Shown in pieces: positions 37,128 through 48,754 of a DNA stretch of 64,000 nt. The stretch comes from Climacium dendroides (lineage: Eukaryota; Streptophyta; Bryopsida; Hypnales; Climaciaceae). Location of the stretch: assembly GCA_950106755.1 (NCBI GenBank), contig OX467087.1, forward strand, positions 12,156,047 to 12,220,046, given 5' to 3'. The first letter of the stretch is position 1. Every line of letters begins with the position of its first letter. Under the pieces are notes generated by a model, which had not been told where the DNA came from, did no database searches, and saw only the letters and a list, made by a program, of their open reading frames with translations. The position numbers and the translations under genes are program-made.

Positions 37128-37990
37128 GGCGCTTACTATGCTATGCATTCACCATTAGAATTTCATTAGAATTTTTATGTATTAGATAGAATATAGAGCA
37201 AGAACTTCAAAAAATATTCAGATAAAAATTATTAAAATCTTCATATAATTTTTTTAATAAATAAGCATATATTGAAATAAACAATACAAATTTAATGAAT
37301 GATGAATGAAATACATGCAATGATAAATGCGGTAAAAAATACACATACATTAAAATGCATTAAAAATTTGACTCAATTGTTACAAACAATGGCAACCCAA
37401 ATAGAAGAATTTAAAGGAAAAGCTTGTAAATCTCAAAAGCTTTGTGAACAATTTAATTGTTGTGAAATCCAAAATCGGTTCAATCTAATAAATTTCTCAA
37501 ATCATTTGGTAGTAGCAATAGAAAATTGAAATTAGAAGCTCAAAGCTCACAAAAGCACAAAATCATAGAAATGCAAAAGAAGTATAAAGCCAAGAAAAGC
37601 AATGGAATTGCTACCTTTATAATATCACCATATTGATCCTCTTTAATATCACTTCAATTGCAACGACTATATTATTTCTATAATATCACTCTTTGTAAAA
37701 AGTGATATTACAGAGGTGATTGTGAACTGCTACATATTGTGTGAAAATATGATTTCTATGTATGCATGATTGGAAATATTTTTATAGAATAATTAAAATA
37801 ATTATTTTAAAGACTTATCAAAATCATTATCATGCATTCTATTCAAATATATCAATTTTTATTAATATGTGATACAATGAATGTGTAGCATAGCAAGCAC
37901 GAGCCCCTAGTATTAATGGTAGCATTTGTGATATTACAGAGGGACTTATGATTTTAGTAGTATGATATAATATATTTTTGTAAAATATTT
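37128..37990 (+). repeat. CTAG-ended palindromic repeat, copy 1
   Basis: It starts AGCAGTTGGCGCTTACTATG and continues to TAGCATAGCAAGCACGAGCC followed by CCTAG (about 37885-37918) and a further 70 bp. The same text recurs at 48386-49255 and, inverted, at about 47768-48385. It contains several TATAATATCAC / GTGATATTA motifs and a short ORF. The transposon class is not clear: the CTAG ends recall Helitron-type 3' ends, but no Rep/helicase is present. Confidence 0.55.
37299..37529 (+). CDS. Short repeat-borne ORF (76 codons), copy 1
   Basis: The N-terminal 62 residues (MMNEIHAMINAVKN..., ...QLLQTMATQIEEFKGK) match ORFs at 48174-48362 (minus) and 48566-48754 (plus). The sequence is Lys/Gln/Leu-rich and could form a short coiled coil. 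No known domain is recognised. It may be a captured exon of a host gene or chance conservation within a young repeat. Confidence 0.25.
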   Translation: MMNEIHAMINAVKNTHTLKCIKNLTQLLQTMATQIEEFKGKACKSQKLCEQFNCCEIQNRFNLINFSNHLVVAIEN

Positions 37991-39346
37991 TTAGAAATCT
38001 ATTTTTAGCATCAACAACCGGATTTTGTAAATGAACAATTACAATTTTGTTGTTTGAGATTTTGTGCAAGGGTACCCATTGCAATCTTGACTTTTTGTAG
38101 TGTTCAAGGCTCTTGGAATTGAGACTCAAATACAATAGATCTTGGAGAAGAAATCACACTAAAAATTCAATTACAAAAAATTGTAAAGTAGATTTTGAGA
38201 AGCCATAAATTGATTGGAATTATGCATGTTAGGCCCTTTATTCTTATATTTTTTTTAATGACCAACCTTTTAGATTTGATATGTAAAAAAGAGTTTCATA
38301 GTCTTAACACCTTCATGATTGAACATGATAATCTCTCAATCCTTAATTGACTTTGTTGCATATTCATTTTCTATGTGATTTTAACATATTTAGTTTGATT
38401 TTATATGGTTACAATCCTAAAAAAATTGATTAAGCATATCAATATTTTTTTCTAAGCAGGCATTAAGAAAAAAATATTAAATATGAAAGGAATATCCAAG
38501 TAAGATAGAAAACAATTTCTAATTATTTTTCAAGTTTGTAAACAACTTGATCATTGAATGCTTCATGTTTTATCTATGGTTTTGAATAACCTCATGTACA
38601 AATGAGGAAAAATAATTAACTAAATTACAGATTTTACATCTAAACTCTTATGAAGAAAAAGTTTACTTTGCCTTAAAAGGTTAAGATTAATATAAGAGTA
38701 AAACTATAAACATTTAGAAAAATGTATAGCTTTGTGCCTTAACCTCCAATTTACCTTTTCACATCCTAATACTAAAGTTCAATGTCCTTTTCTTCATATG
38801 AATACCTTTAACTACATCTTTATGTATATGAGTTAGATGAAACAACATACTACAAAATTTTCTATTCCTTCCATCTTGAAATGATTATCTATAATTTTGT
38901 TGATATTTATTTCAACCAATTTCATTGATCATAGTATGAATGTTATAATGAAGAGAGATTCCAAATTTTATATCACTAGAATCAATGAAATTTGGAAGTT
39001 TTAGGATCTAATTTTCAATTCATGAACATTTATTTTTTGAATTCAATTTATTTTTTATTCGCAGTAAGCCTTATAGAAAAAATAGCAACAAAGAATTGGT
39101 TGTTTGATTGCTTAGTCTTTCAATATCCTTCATTTGAATGAAATAAAAATTGATGAAATACTTTATAATATCATAAATTTCTTCAATCCTAATCATTTTC
39201 AATAGAAAAATGACTTCAAAGTTTATTTTAGAGTAGAAAATCTATAACTACCCACAACCTATCCACAAACTAAAACTCCTGTAATTTTCATCTCAATAAT
39301 CAAAATGGAATGATTCAAAGTTTTTCACATATATGTAAATCTAAAA

Positions 39347-39905
39347 CTCGGGGGGTGCACTTAGTTCTACTACAACAAACCACATGTGAACAAGTGGTTT
39401 CTAATAAACTATAATTTTAACTTCAAATTTTGAGCATTGTTTACTAATGATTATAAGATTCTATTCCCAAAATTTCAAATTCAAATAAAATATGGAATGA
39501 TTTCTAGAAGAGGTTAAAAATACACTAAAATGGCATGTTTTTTTAACTCAAATATTTTTAAAGAAAATATTTAGATGACCATTGCATCAATATTCAACTC
39601 AAAATGAGCTTTCAATAGAGAGTTGTTTTTAGTAATTTTTTGTTCATTTTTTAGACAATTTTTTCTTATATAATATAGGGGTGTGAAAGTTATTTTTCAG
39701 TTCTACAGTGTATCTTTTTACTTCAAAAATTTGTAACTAATTATTATTAATAAATAAAATATCAATAATTCAAAACATAAATTTTCAAAGTAGAAAAATC
39801 TATTCATATTGTTTATTTAATTTTATTTAAAATTCAAAAAGTATATAGGGGTCCAAAGTTTTGTTCACACGCTAACATCAAAAAAAGGGGAGTGCACCCC
39901 CCGAG
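39347..39905. mobile_element. hAT-like MITE with 8-bp target duplication (559 bp)
   Basis: The ends CTCGGGGGGTGCACT and AGTGCACCCCCCGAG are inverted copies. Flanking 8-mers ATCTAAAA (39339-39346) and ATCTAGAA (39906-39913) differ by one base. The interior resembles the element at 47186-47759. The 8-bp duplication suggests hAT-type transposition. No ORF. Confidence 0.7.
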
Positions 39906-40723
39906 ATCTAGAATACCAATTTCAAATTTTTTATTTCTTAAAAATGTGATTTTTAAAGAATATTTTTTACTACACATGTTGCCTATACTTTATAGAAAGT
40001 TATATATCATACAATAACTTTTGAACCATGTAGTCAAAAGTTATGAAAATTGTTGGATCTGAAAGATACTCCTTGGGTACATGATGTGTGAAAAGTTCAA
40101 ATAAAAATAAATAAATAAAACTCCATTTGTAGTAAGCTGCCTAAAATCGCTATGTTGTCAGAAAATGTGGTTTAGGGTTTTAGGACTTAACTCAATTTTC
40201 AATATTTTTGGAAGAAAATAGAAATATTAGGTGTAGTTTGTTTATTACAGCATTGCAACTATTAGGATTGGCATTTTTTAATTCCATAACTAAATTCTTG
40301 AAAATTTAGTATTTTGAATCATTCTCTACTTCTTTCTACTTACTTTTTATTCCTATATATGTTGTATAATTCTAAATAATTTGAAATTTTTCTAGCATAT
40401 AGCCAACTTGCCTTGAAGAATAAATCTAAAGAAGCACCACCAAATTAGATGCTTCTTCATACAAATGTGACCTTGTGAAGTACAACTATCCTAGTTTTTG
40501 TTGGGCCTAAAAAAAATTTCTATCAATTCAATCGCTAAAATCTTGCAATCCACTTCATGGTAATTTTTGAAATTTTTTCTACATCTTTTCAAACTAGTGT
40601 ATTATAAGATCCTACAATTATATGTGTTCAAAAATGTTTTTCTTAGAATTATGGTACTTGTACTAAGAATGATAGTTTGGAGTGTTTTTGATGAAAACAT
40701 AGTCAAAGAACTTTAGGGGTTAA

Positions 40724-42560
40724 CAAGTTTTGTTTGAAAATGATTTGTAAATTTATTTATTTTTAATTTCCTCTTATTAACACATCTTTATATTTTTTGA
40801 CATTACATAGAATTCCTTCAAGGATCAACCCTTACACCCTAAACCTATTTGTTAAGGTTTCTTCATTTTAAAATGTTGAGGATAACATCTTCTATATTGA
40901 GTAGTAGCTCAATTTTTAAAAATGTTATGTTTGCAAGCCTTTAGAAAATACTTTTATCAAGCTGAATTTTGTAGTCCAAAATACAAATTCAATAAGTCTT
41001 TTAGTATGAAAAAGTTTTAAAGGATGTCAATACTACAATAAAGAGTTTTTGAGTTGAATAGAGGAGGGTAGACATTCATCATTTATAGGTCATTTGTACA
41101 AGCTTTATAATGTTTTCAATATAAAAAAGATTCTTAAATTAAAGTGTAGACTACCATACAAGGATCTAAAATGTTGTTTACAAGTTTGATTTCACAAATG
41201 TTACATGTTTGCCAAAACAATATTCCCACAATCATGGATTGAAAATGTTTTAAAAATTTATCGAGGTCTTAATTTTTTTTTGTATAGATTAGCACATTTT
41301 AATGGAATGAGTGAATATTACAATTCAATTAATTTGTATTACTACAATGATTTGAAGTTGCAAAATCAATGTCACAAAAAAGTTGTTTTATTTTGGAAAT
41401 TGATACATTACATTAAAATTTTAGTGTACCCTAATCACAAAGAATGTGGCTTGTGTGAATTAGAGATGAGAACACAAGCTTTATGCAAGTGGGGTGGTAG
41501 GAGGTAAAACAATCCATGTGGGATACATATGTAAATTAGGATTGGTAGGAGCTCACATAGGAGGAGCTCTTAATTAAATTAAGAGAGGTAAAACAATCCA
41601 TGTGGGATACATATGTAAATGTGAGTAAAAATTGTATTCAAAGTAGAATTTTAGACCTCATTTAGGTATAGTAGGATAACTTATTTTGAAAAACTTTGAA
41701 TTAAGTTTGTGTGTAAAATCAAGGTAAATTTCATTTTCAAAAATTTGTTTAAGATATTTAGCCGCCATTCAAAAGTTATGGACAAATTTCAAAGAGGCAA
41801 TGGAAGGGATTTTTTCTTTGACATTTTCAAACATTTGCTCTGAAGTTTGTGCATAACTTTTTTTGGGAGGATGAAAATCACAAACATGTTGATGGAAATG
41901 AAAGTTAGGTTCATTCCCCAAATTTAATTAATTTAATATTTTAAAAAAAATATTTTACTATGCCAAAATGAGGATTGAAATTTTGCTTTGAACACATTTC
42001 TTATGTTATAACAATGAGCAGTAGAGCTCTCATCTCTTCAACTTATCCCATACCCATTGAGGATTCATGAGGGACTATGGATTTCATTATAAAACCGACT
42101 TCTCTATCCTTCATTCTTAGCAAATGTCCATGAAGAAAGTGCTTCATGTTGCCATCAAAATTTTACTTGGTGATTGGGCATTATTTTGGACTTTGTGGCT
42201 CTCTCTAGATAATTTCTGTTTTTTTACAACTTGGTTATTTAATCTCTTGTTCATTAATTGTCCAACTTCTTCAGAGTAATTATTTTCAGTTGACCCTCAC
42301 CTACAGCTATCATATTTTACATGAGAAATTCCTGCTATGATTGGGCTGCAAGGCAAATCCCACTTATGAATCTCATTCATCCATGAATATCAGCTAAAAT
42401 ATCAGTATGAATGATTGCTCTACTACTTCATTTTTCCAAACTGCCTTTGAACTTCGTTCCGAATTTCAATTCCTATATCCAAATTGTCATTCCAAAAATT
42501 CCATCCCCCAAAGAAACAAACAACTTGGGTAGTACTCCTGTAATCCTTTTGTGGCTTCCA
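40724..42560. other. Gene-free AT-rich DNA
   Basis: No gene found. A 37-bp direct repeat (GAGGTAAAACAATCCATGTG..., at about 41501 and 41584) and paired copies of CATCCATGAATATCAGC (about 42381 and 42809) are the only structure noticed. Confidence 0.45.
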
Positions 42561-42564
42561 TACA

Positions 42565-42765
42565 TTAAATTTTTCACCTTATGATAATTGGCACAATTCC
42601 TAAGATGACTTTGTTGCTCTTTTGCCATTTTCAAAACTTCATCACATGAATTTTCTTCTTATGATTTTTGGCACAATTCTTGGGATGATATTGTTGCTCT
42701 ACTGCCGTTATCACAACTACGTCACATGAATTTTTTCATCTGATGATTTTTGGCCCAATTACTGG
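42565..42765. repeat. Tandem repeat of about 80 bp, 2.5 copies
   Basis: The unit contains TTATGATTTTTGGCACAATT and GTTGCTCTACTGCC and ends ACGTCACATGAATTTT. The copies are diverged. Non-coding. Confidence 0.6.
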
Positions 42766-42879
42766 TATGAGTGACTCGTTGTGCAAATTCCACATATTAA
42801 TGTCGAGCATCCATGAATATCAGCTAAAATACTGCCATGAATGATTGCTCTGCTGTTGCATTTCAATTGTGGTCAGTCT

Positions 42880-43230
42880 CTGCAGTCGAGCAAGCATCCC
42901 CAAGGAATTCCTAATCACCAAAACAGAGACTTCTGTTGATACTCACAAGCACAAGCGAGAGGCAGGCCCAGGGAGACGGGCTCTGACTTCCGCAACTTTT
43001 CTGGTATCAGACATGAGGCCTTCGTTGAGACCAAAGATAAGTTACAGCGATGTTGGTGGTCGTCTTCGCGCGTGTGACTGTTCCCAGTCTGATATCGGAA
43101 TAGGTAGCGGTTTGGTGGTCTCCACCTTCAAGTCAAACACTAGAGCAACGGGTATGAGGAGTTTTCTTGTTCTTTTCTCTTTGGTCTCTCTTACAGCTGC
43201 TGTAGGGTTTCTTGGCCATGATTGAAGATC
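42880..43230 (+). repeat. GC-rich repeat unit, copy 1 (left half)
   Basis: It includes CAAGCATCCCCAAG, CAAAACAGAGACTTCTGTT, AAGCACAAGCGAGAGGCAGG and a TCTGATATCGGA motif, all of which recur in the copies near 43602, 49740 and 55450. Open frames here are not recognised as any protein. It appears to be a dispersed GC-rich unit rather than a gene. Confidence 0.55.
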
Positions 43231-43378
43231 CTCTTGCATATTCCAAGTCAAAAATTGCAAAAACTCCACATTTCAAATACTAATTCAAAAAGTGCAGTTA
43301 AATTTCACATACTCAACTTGCTTCATCACTCTTGGAACTAGAGCCACAATTAAATGCTCCAAAGTTGACATGAATGTA

Positions 43379-43600
43379 GGCAACCTCTCCTTTGATTTGT
43401 GCTGCTCATTTCGTACTTCGACCTTTATTTATTTTTAACAAGTACAGATTAATTTGTACTACTTGTTTGTGGTACTGTTGCACGGGAATTTCTATCGTGT
43501 ATTCAAATGAACTTTAGTGTGTGTAAGAAATGGATGTTGCTTTGGAGCCGCAGGTACAAGCTCTGTTACTACAGGTTGGGAGAAGTGCGTACAGACCCCA
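43379..43600 (+). pseudogene. Fragment of STT3 (intron 4 plus start of exon 5)
   Basis: About 220 bp match the STT3 gene from about 29499 to 29724. They run from the splice donor of intron 4, through the whole intron (TTTGATTTGTGCTGCTCATT, GTACTTCGACCTTTATTT, ACAAGTACAGATTAATTTGT), across the acceptor CAG, and into exon 5 (GTACAAGCTCTGTTACTACA). Because the intron is retained, the copy was made from DNA, not from spliced mRNA. It is sandwiched between two copies of a GC-rich repeat (42945-43100 and 43602-43760). It cannot encode STT3. Confidence 0.85.
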
Positions 43601-43601
43601 G

Positions 43602-45100
43602 CGCAAGCACAAGCGAGAGGCAGGCCGGGCTCCGACTTCCGCTTCCCTTTTCTGATACCAGAAATTAGGCCTCAGTGTTGACGGAGGAGCGCGAAAGACA
43701 AGGTACGGTGGGAGTGACGTGTTCCAGGCTTCCAGGTCTGATATCAGAGGTGGCTTGATATGTAAGGTAGTCTGCTCTTCAAGCAACCATTTAAAAACCT
43801 ACCAAACTCATTATTGACAGTAAGAGATATTTCAAGCAACATGTCATCCATTCTTAGATAGGGGTCACATTTAGAACATGGTCGCCTTTTGAGCAAACTA
43901 CCTTTAGTAGGCTACTCTAGGATTCCAGCTTTTCAGGGCCACTTTCCGCATCTTTGGCGAGCCAATTTGTTGTGTAAGAGGCCCAAAATCATTATTTGTA
44001 GTGGACAAATGGTTGAAATCGGTCTAAACCCCTTGACACTTAGAGATGAAGCCAATTTAGTGGAATGAATTTTTTATTAAAAAAAAACATGATTCACATG
44101 TCTTGAGCTTGAGCTTGATAAATTGGATGCACCAAGAATAGGAGGTCAATTTTTGGCCTTTGGCCAATGTGAGATTTCAATTTTTAAAAATTTATATTAG
44201 TTATTATTTTTTTCAACAAATTAAATCCGTTTGATTCCATGCAATCGGCCTCTTTGTTGAGAGAGGAGCTAAAGTTTTCTAGGTTTTATTATATTGGCCC
44301 AACTTTTTGTCCTCAAGGTCTTTAGTCTTTAAACACAGCCTCTTGGATGAGAGAGGAGCTAAAGTTTCTAGGTTTTATTATATTGGCCCAACTTTTTGTC
44401 TTCAAGGTCTTTAGTCTTTAAACACAGGAAATTGACCCTTGTTTATAATCTTATTTTTCAATTCCCTTGTTTATAATCTTATTCATATGGGTAGTTGAGG
44501 ATGGACTAAATCTTGAAAATGCTGAAAAAGTTTTGTGTAATTGACCTCAAGGAAAATTGGCCCATCCTCAAAGTATAAAGTAGCCTTCAATGTATATTCC
44601 TTGTAGGAATTGACTTCTTTAGACTTCTATGTTAGGAATAACTATGATTGCTTTAGGTCAGTAACATGACTATCATGAATACACTTATTGTTGGTTTGAT
44701 GGTACTCTTTGGAGCCATGATGGGTAGCACATTTTAAAATTTTGTAACAACTATTTACTTTGTCAAAAAAATATAACTTCAATTGTTCTTATTTTTTCTC
44801 GCACTTGTCTTTGTATAGAAAATTTTTTAATTTCTTAAGAATTTCACCAATCCCATAAGAAAAAATTCTAAATTTGACCAAAATGGAATATTGTATCTAA
44901 TTGAATTCCTTTAATTTCTTGGCAAATAGGAATCTATTGAAGTTTCATTAAAATGACCTCAAATTCTTCACTTTGAATGGCTTCTACTTTACAAATGGTG
45001 CTTCATGGTTGTAATATAAAAGTCTTGAGTGAATGGTTTTGCATCTTATTTAAGGCATTTCAAGCTTGCACCTAAAGTATCTTCCCAAGTTTGATTTTGA
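43602..45100 (+). repeat. Segmental duplication, uninterrupted copy
   Basis: Matches 55540-55684 plus 60911-62240. Shared text includes GCTCCGACTTCCGCTTCCC, TGGTGGAATGAATTTTTTAT (44059/61062), TCTAGGTTTTATTATATTGG, GATGGGTAGCACATTT and TGAATGGTTTTGC. This copy lacks the Harbinger and piggyBac-type insertions found in the other. Confidence 0.65.
44248..44430. repeat. 91-bp tandem duplication
   Basis: Two adjacent copies start GCCTCTT and run through GAGAGGAGCTAAAGTTT and TAGTCTTTAAACACAG, at 44248 and 44339, with few differences. The paralogous region at 61.5 kb has only one copy, so this is a recent local change. Confidence 0.7.
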
Positions 45101-47150
45101 ATTTTTTTTAAAATACATAAATTCTCTATATTTTCAAATTTTAATATTAATGATGATTATCATTTGTCTACAAGACAAAACTGACAATTGATTTTTATGA
45201 GAGGGAATATGATAGCATCAAAGGGCTGTTTTAGGGCTATTTTCTTTGCTATAAATCAACCACTATTTTTACAATATCTAAATAATAAAAAGTTAAAAAT
45301 AATTAATTTTTGAATCTTCTATTAAAAATAATTAAATAGTAATTAAATGATATAATCTAAGGTGGCAATGTCTTGGCCACCTCAAATTATTGATGTAGTA
45401 TAGTTCCCATATTCTTTACTACCCAAGAACTCGCAATCTTGTTGAGTCTTCAAATTTCATCTAATGGATTTTGACTTTCTATAACCGCTAGCTTAATGAT
45501 TAATAATAGAAATTTCTATTTTACAAACATCAAATTGCCATTGATCAATCACATATGATTTAGCACTACTTTCTTAATCTAGAGATATTGTTGGAATTTT
45601 ACACATTTGAAAATATTGAATACTAATGGAGTTGACTTTGGGTACAAAAATATTAAGGTTTCATGGAAAAAAGTTGTGATTCTTCTCAATTTGAGTTCCT
45701 ATGGATTTGTAGTTGTTATAACAAGACAATAAAAATCCAATTCTATGGTTGATTGGTTGAAAGCCCAAATACTTAGTTGTATAGATATGACAAATAAAAA
45801 ATTCATATAACAAAATTATAGTGACCCGTCAATTTTGCAAAGATGAACTTTCACATAGTTGAAATTTTTTTGGCAATTTGTCATCCATCTTGATATAATT
45901 TAAATGATAGTGACTCAAGTATAGGATTTTTGAGAATTTGGAGAAGGCATTTCACAATTCCATCCAAGCCATATTTTCTTATTATGATAAATTATAATAA
46001 TTTAAATAAAGAAATAAATAAAATATTTAAACATCCATTAAACAAGCATCTTGATCTTGCACTTGATCAAATCACATGCCCAATCCATGAAAATCTACAA
46101 CTATACTCGTCCAAACTCAATTAGGCAAATGGTAGTAGTTTGGCCAAATGCAACACTTAGGTTTGCCTAATTCCTAAAAATTGGAGCCTAAGTTCATATA
46201 TGGTAGAAGTACCTATTTCAAATAGCCCTTATGTCATGGCCTTTTAAGCTAACGTATTGAGGATAATATTTGGATGCACTATTCATTGAGAAAGATTCTT
46301 TGTTTGTACCTTCTCATCCACTCATCTTTCTTCCCTCTTTGCTTGGTGAAAAGTGCCAAAGCTAATCCCAATAGGTGGGCCTATGAGACCAAAATGGGGG
46401 CCAATGATAAATCCACATTTATATTGAATAAATATTCATTCTTGGAATTTTAAAAATTGTATTCTTCTTCATATTTATGTTTGCATAGACTGAGCTCAAT
46501 TTCTCAACAAATTTTCGTCTTCATACAAGCTCAAATGCTTAATCCATAAACGACACAGAGGACATTTTTTGGTTGATGAATGACAAAGAATCTCTCCATG
46601 TAGGACAATGTAGGACATAAATGTAACTATTCATCCTTCAAATTTTGTGTGAAAAAGGAAGGTCTTCTACAATAGTATGTCTTCCAATGAGTGTTTTTTC
46701 ATTTTTTTACAATATCCAACAATACCAAACAAATGATTTTCAAAGTAACCAACTCATCCTTTTAGGGATTAAGTTATCAAGAGCAGGTCCTTCTAAGGTA
46801 AAATAGTCCTTCTAAGGTAAAATAGCCCATCACGGTCAGAATTAGGAGTTTATCCTCATGCTATGGCTGAGACTTTAAATTTTTTTCCCACATATAGATA
46901 AGTGTGAAAATTAGAGAAATGAAACTATATGTTTTTTTGACAAAGTATGAATTAGCTATGAATTTTTGAAGATTTAGCCCCAAAATAGTCTGTAGACTAC
47001 TCTATAACCAACAAAAACTATATCCATAATGCTCACTTTACTCACCTAAAGCAGTCACAATATTTTCTAATGTGGAAAGCCTTAAATTAGTCACTTTCTA
47101 CACTCATACTACTAAAATCATAAGTCCTTCTGTAATATCACAAATGCTAC
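45101..47150. other. Gene-free AT-rich DNA
   Basis: A stretch at about 46540-46760 resembles 1350-1760 in inverted form (shared GACAAAGAATCTCTCCATGT-type text), suggesting an old dispersed repeat. No gene supported. Confidence 0.45.
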
Positions 47151-47185
47151 CATTAATACTAGGGGCTATGCTACGCATTTATTGT

Positions 47186-47759
47186 CACGGGGAGGACATT
47201 CTCACTACATTTGAGGTACCCACGTGTGGAGGAGTGATTTTTTGACCCCCTATTTACTTTTGATTAAACTATAATTTCATCCTAAAATTTTGAGTTTGTT
47301 TAACAATGACTAAAGGTTTCTATTGACAAAAATTTCAATTCCAAATAACACAAGATATATTGTCTAGAAAGGGTTGAAAAATGAACTAAAATGGCATGTT
47401 CTTCAACTAAAATATTTATAGAGCTCACATGAAGATGACTATTGCATCAATATTCAACCAAAATAAACTTTCAATAGAAAGTTATTCTATAGAATTTCTT
47501 TTTCATTTTTCAATTTTTTTTCTTATATAATATAGAGGTGTGAAGTTATTTTCAGCTTTATGGTGTATCTTTTTCTTAAAAAATTTATAACTAATTACTA
47601 TTAGCATAAACAAATACCAATAATTCAAAACATAAACTTTTAAAGTAGTAAAATCTATCCATAATTTTTTTTTAAATAAATAAATTTTAAGATGTATTAC
47701 ATGTATTACTTTTTCCGCCACATGTGGATTGCTAAAACGTGGATAGTGTCTTCCCCGTG
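47186..47759. mobile_element. hAT-like MITE with 8-bp target duplication (574 bp)
   Basis: The ends CACGGGGAGGACA and TGTCTTCCCCGTG are inverted repeats with one gap. Flanks TTTATTGT (47178-47185) and TTCATTGT (47760-47767) differ by one base. The uninterrupted paralog near 49150-49180 shows the pre-insertion order. The interior resembles 39347-39905. Confidence 0.7.
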
Positions 47760-48173
47760 TTCATTGTATCGCATATTAGTAAAATTTTGATATATTTGAA
47801 TAGAATGCATGATAATGATTTCCATAAGTCTTTAAAATAATTATTTTAAATATTTTGTATAAATATTTTCAATCATGCATACATAGAAATCATATTTTTA
47901 CACAATGTGATATTACAGAAATAGAGTAGCAGTTTGCAATCACTTCTATAATATCACTTTCTACAAAGGGTGATATTATAGAAATAATAAAGTTGTTGCA
48001 ATTAAGGTGATATTATAGAGGATCCATAGGATGATATTATAGAGGTAGCAAATCCATTGCTTCTCTTGGCTTTACACTTCTTTGCACTTCTATGATTTTG
48101 TGCTTTTGTGAGCTTTGAACTTTCATGATTTCAATTTTCTATTGCTACTGCCAAATGATTTTGAGAAATTTAT

Positions 48174-48362
48174 TCAATTGAAGCGATTTTGGATTCCACA
48201 ACAATTAAGTTGTTCACAAAGTTTTTGAGATTTATAATTTTTTCTTTTCAATTCTTCAATTTGGGTTGCCATTTTTTGTAACAATGGAGCCAAATTTCTA
48301 ATGCATTTTAATGTATGTTTATCTTTTATAGTATTTACCATTGCATATGTTTCATTCATCAT
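48174..48362 (-). CDS. Short repeat-borne ORF (62 codons), copy 2
   Basis: A full ATG-to-stop frame in the left arm of the inverted repeat. It begins MMNETYAMVNTIKDK and ends LCEQLNCCGIQNRFN, and it differs at only a few residues from the 48566 copy. The middle LLQKMATQIEELKRK is a possible coiled coil. No known family. Coding status is unproven. Confidence 0.25.
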   Translation of the reverse strand: MMNETYAMVNTIKDKHTLKCIRNLAPLLQKMATQIEELKRKNYKSQKLCEQLNCCGIQNRFN

Positions 48363-48565
48363 TCAATAAATTTTTATTGTACACTAGCGGTTGGCGCTTG
48401 CTATGCTACGCATTCATTATTACAATTTTATAAGAATTTTTATGTATTAGATAGAATGCAGAACAAAAATTTCAATAAACCTTCAAATAAAAATGACTAA
48501 AATCTCTATATAATTTTTTTTTTATAAGTAAGCATATATTGAAATGTACAATAGAAATTTATTGA

Positions 48566-48754
48566 ATGATGAATGAAACATATGAAATGGTAAATACTAT
48601 AAAAGATACACATACATTAGAATGCATTAGAAATTTGACTCCATTGTTACAAAAAATGGCAACCCAAATTGAAGAATTGAAAAGAAAAAATTATAAATCT
48701 CAAAAACTTTGTGAACAACTTAATTGTTGTGGAATCCAAAATCACTTCAATTGA
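48566..48754 (+). CDS. Short repeat-borne ORF (62 codons), copy 3
   Basis: The mirror-image counterpart of the ORF at 48174-48362, with the same length and stop position. Substitutions between the copies include both silent and replacement changes. No ribosomal or promoter context specific to it was recognised. Confidence 0.25.
   Translation: MMNETYEMVNTIKDTHTLECIRNLTPLLQKMATQIEELKRKNYKSQKLCEQLNCCGIQNHFN

Larger units (their letters stand above)
36938..40719 (+). mobile_element. piggyBac-type element split by a nested insertion
   Basis: The left part (36938 to about 37018: GAAGTCCCCTATCAACTG, then ACAAAATGGATATTG) matches the left end of the family. The right part (about 40195-40719, ending GAACTTTAGGGG followed by TTAA at 40720-40723) matches the right end, including ATAAGATCCTACAATTAT. 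The middle 3.1 kb holds unrelated repeats (a CTAG-ended palindromic repeat and a hAT-like MITE). The nested block may run from about 37026 to 40186. Confidence 0.5.

Noticed and set aside
42845..43225. 126-codon ORF in the GC-rich repeat
   Set aside because: Other copies of the same repeat do not keep the frame, so it is not treated as a gene.
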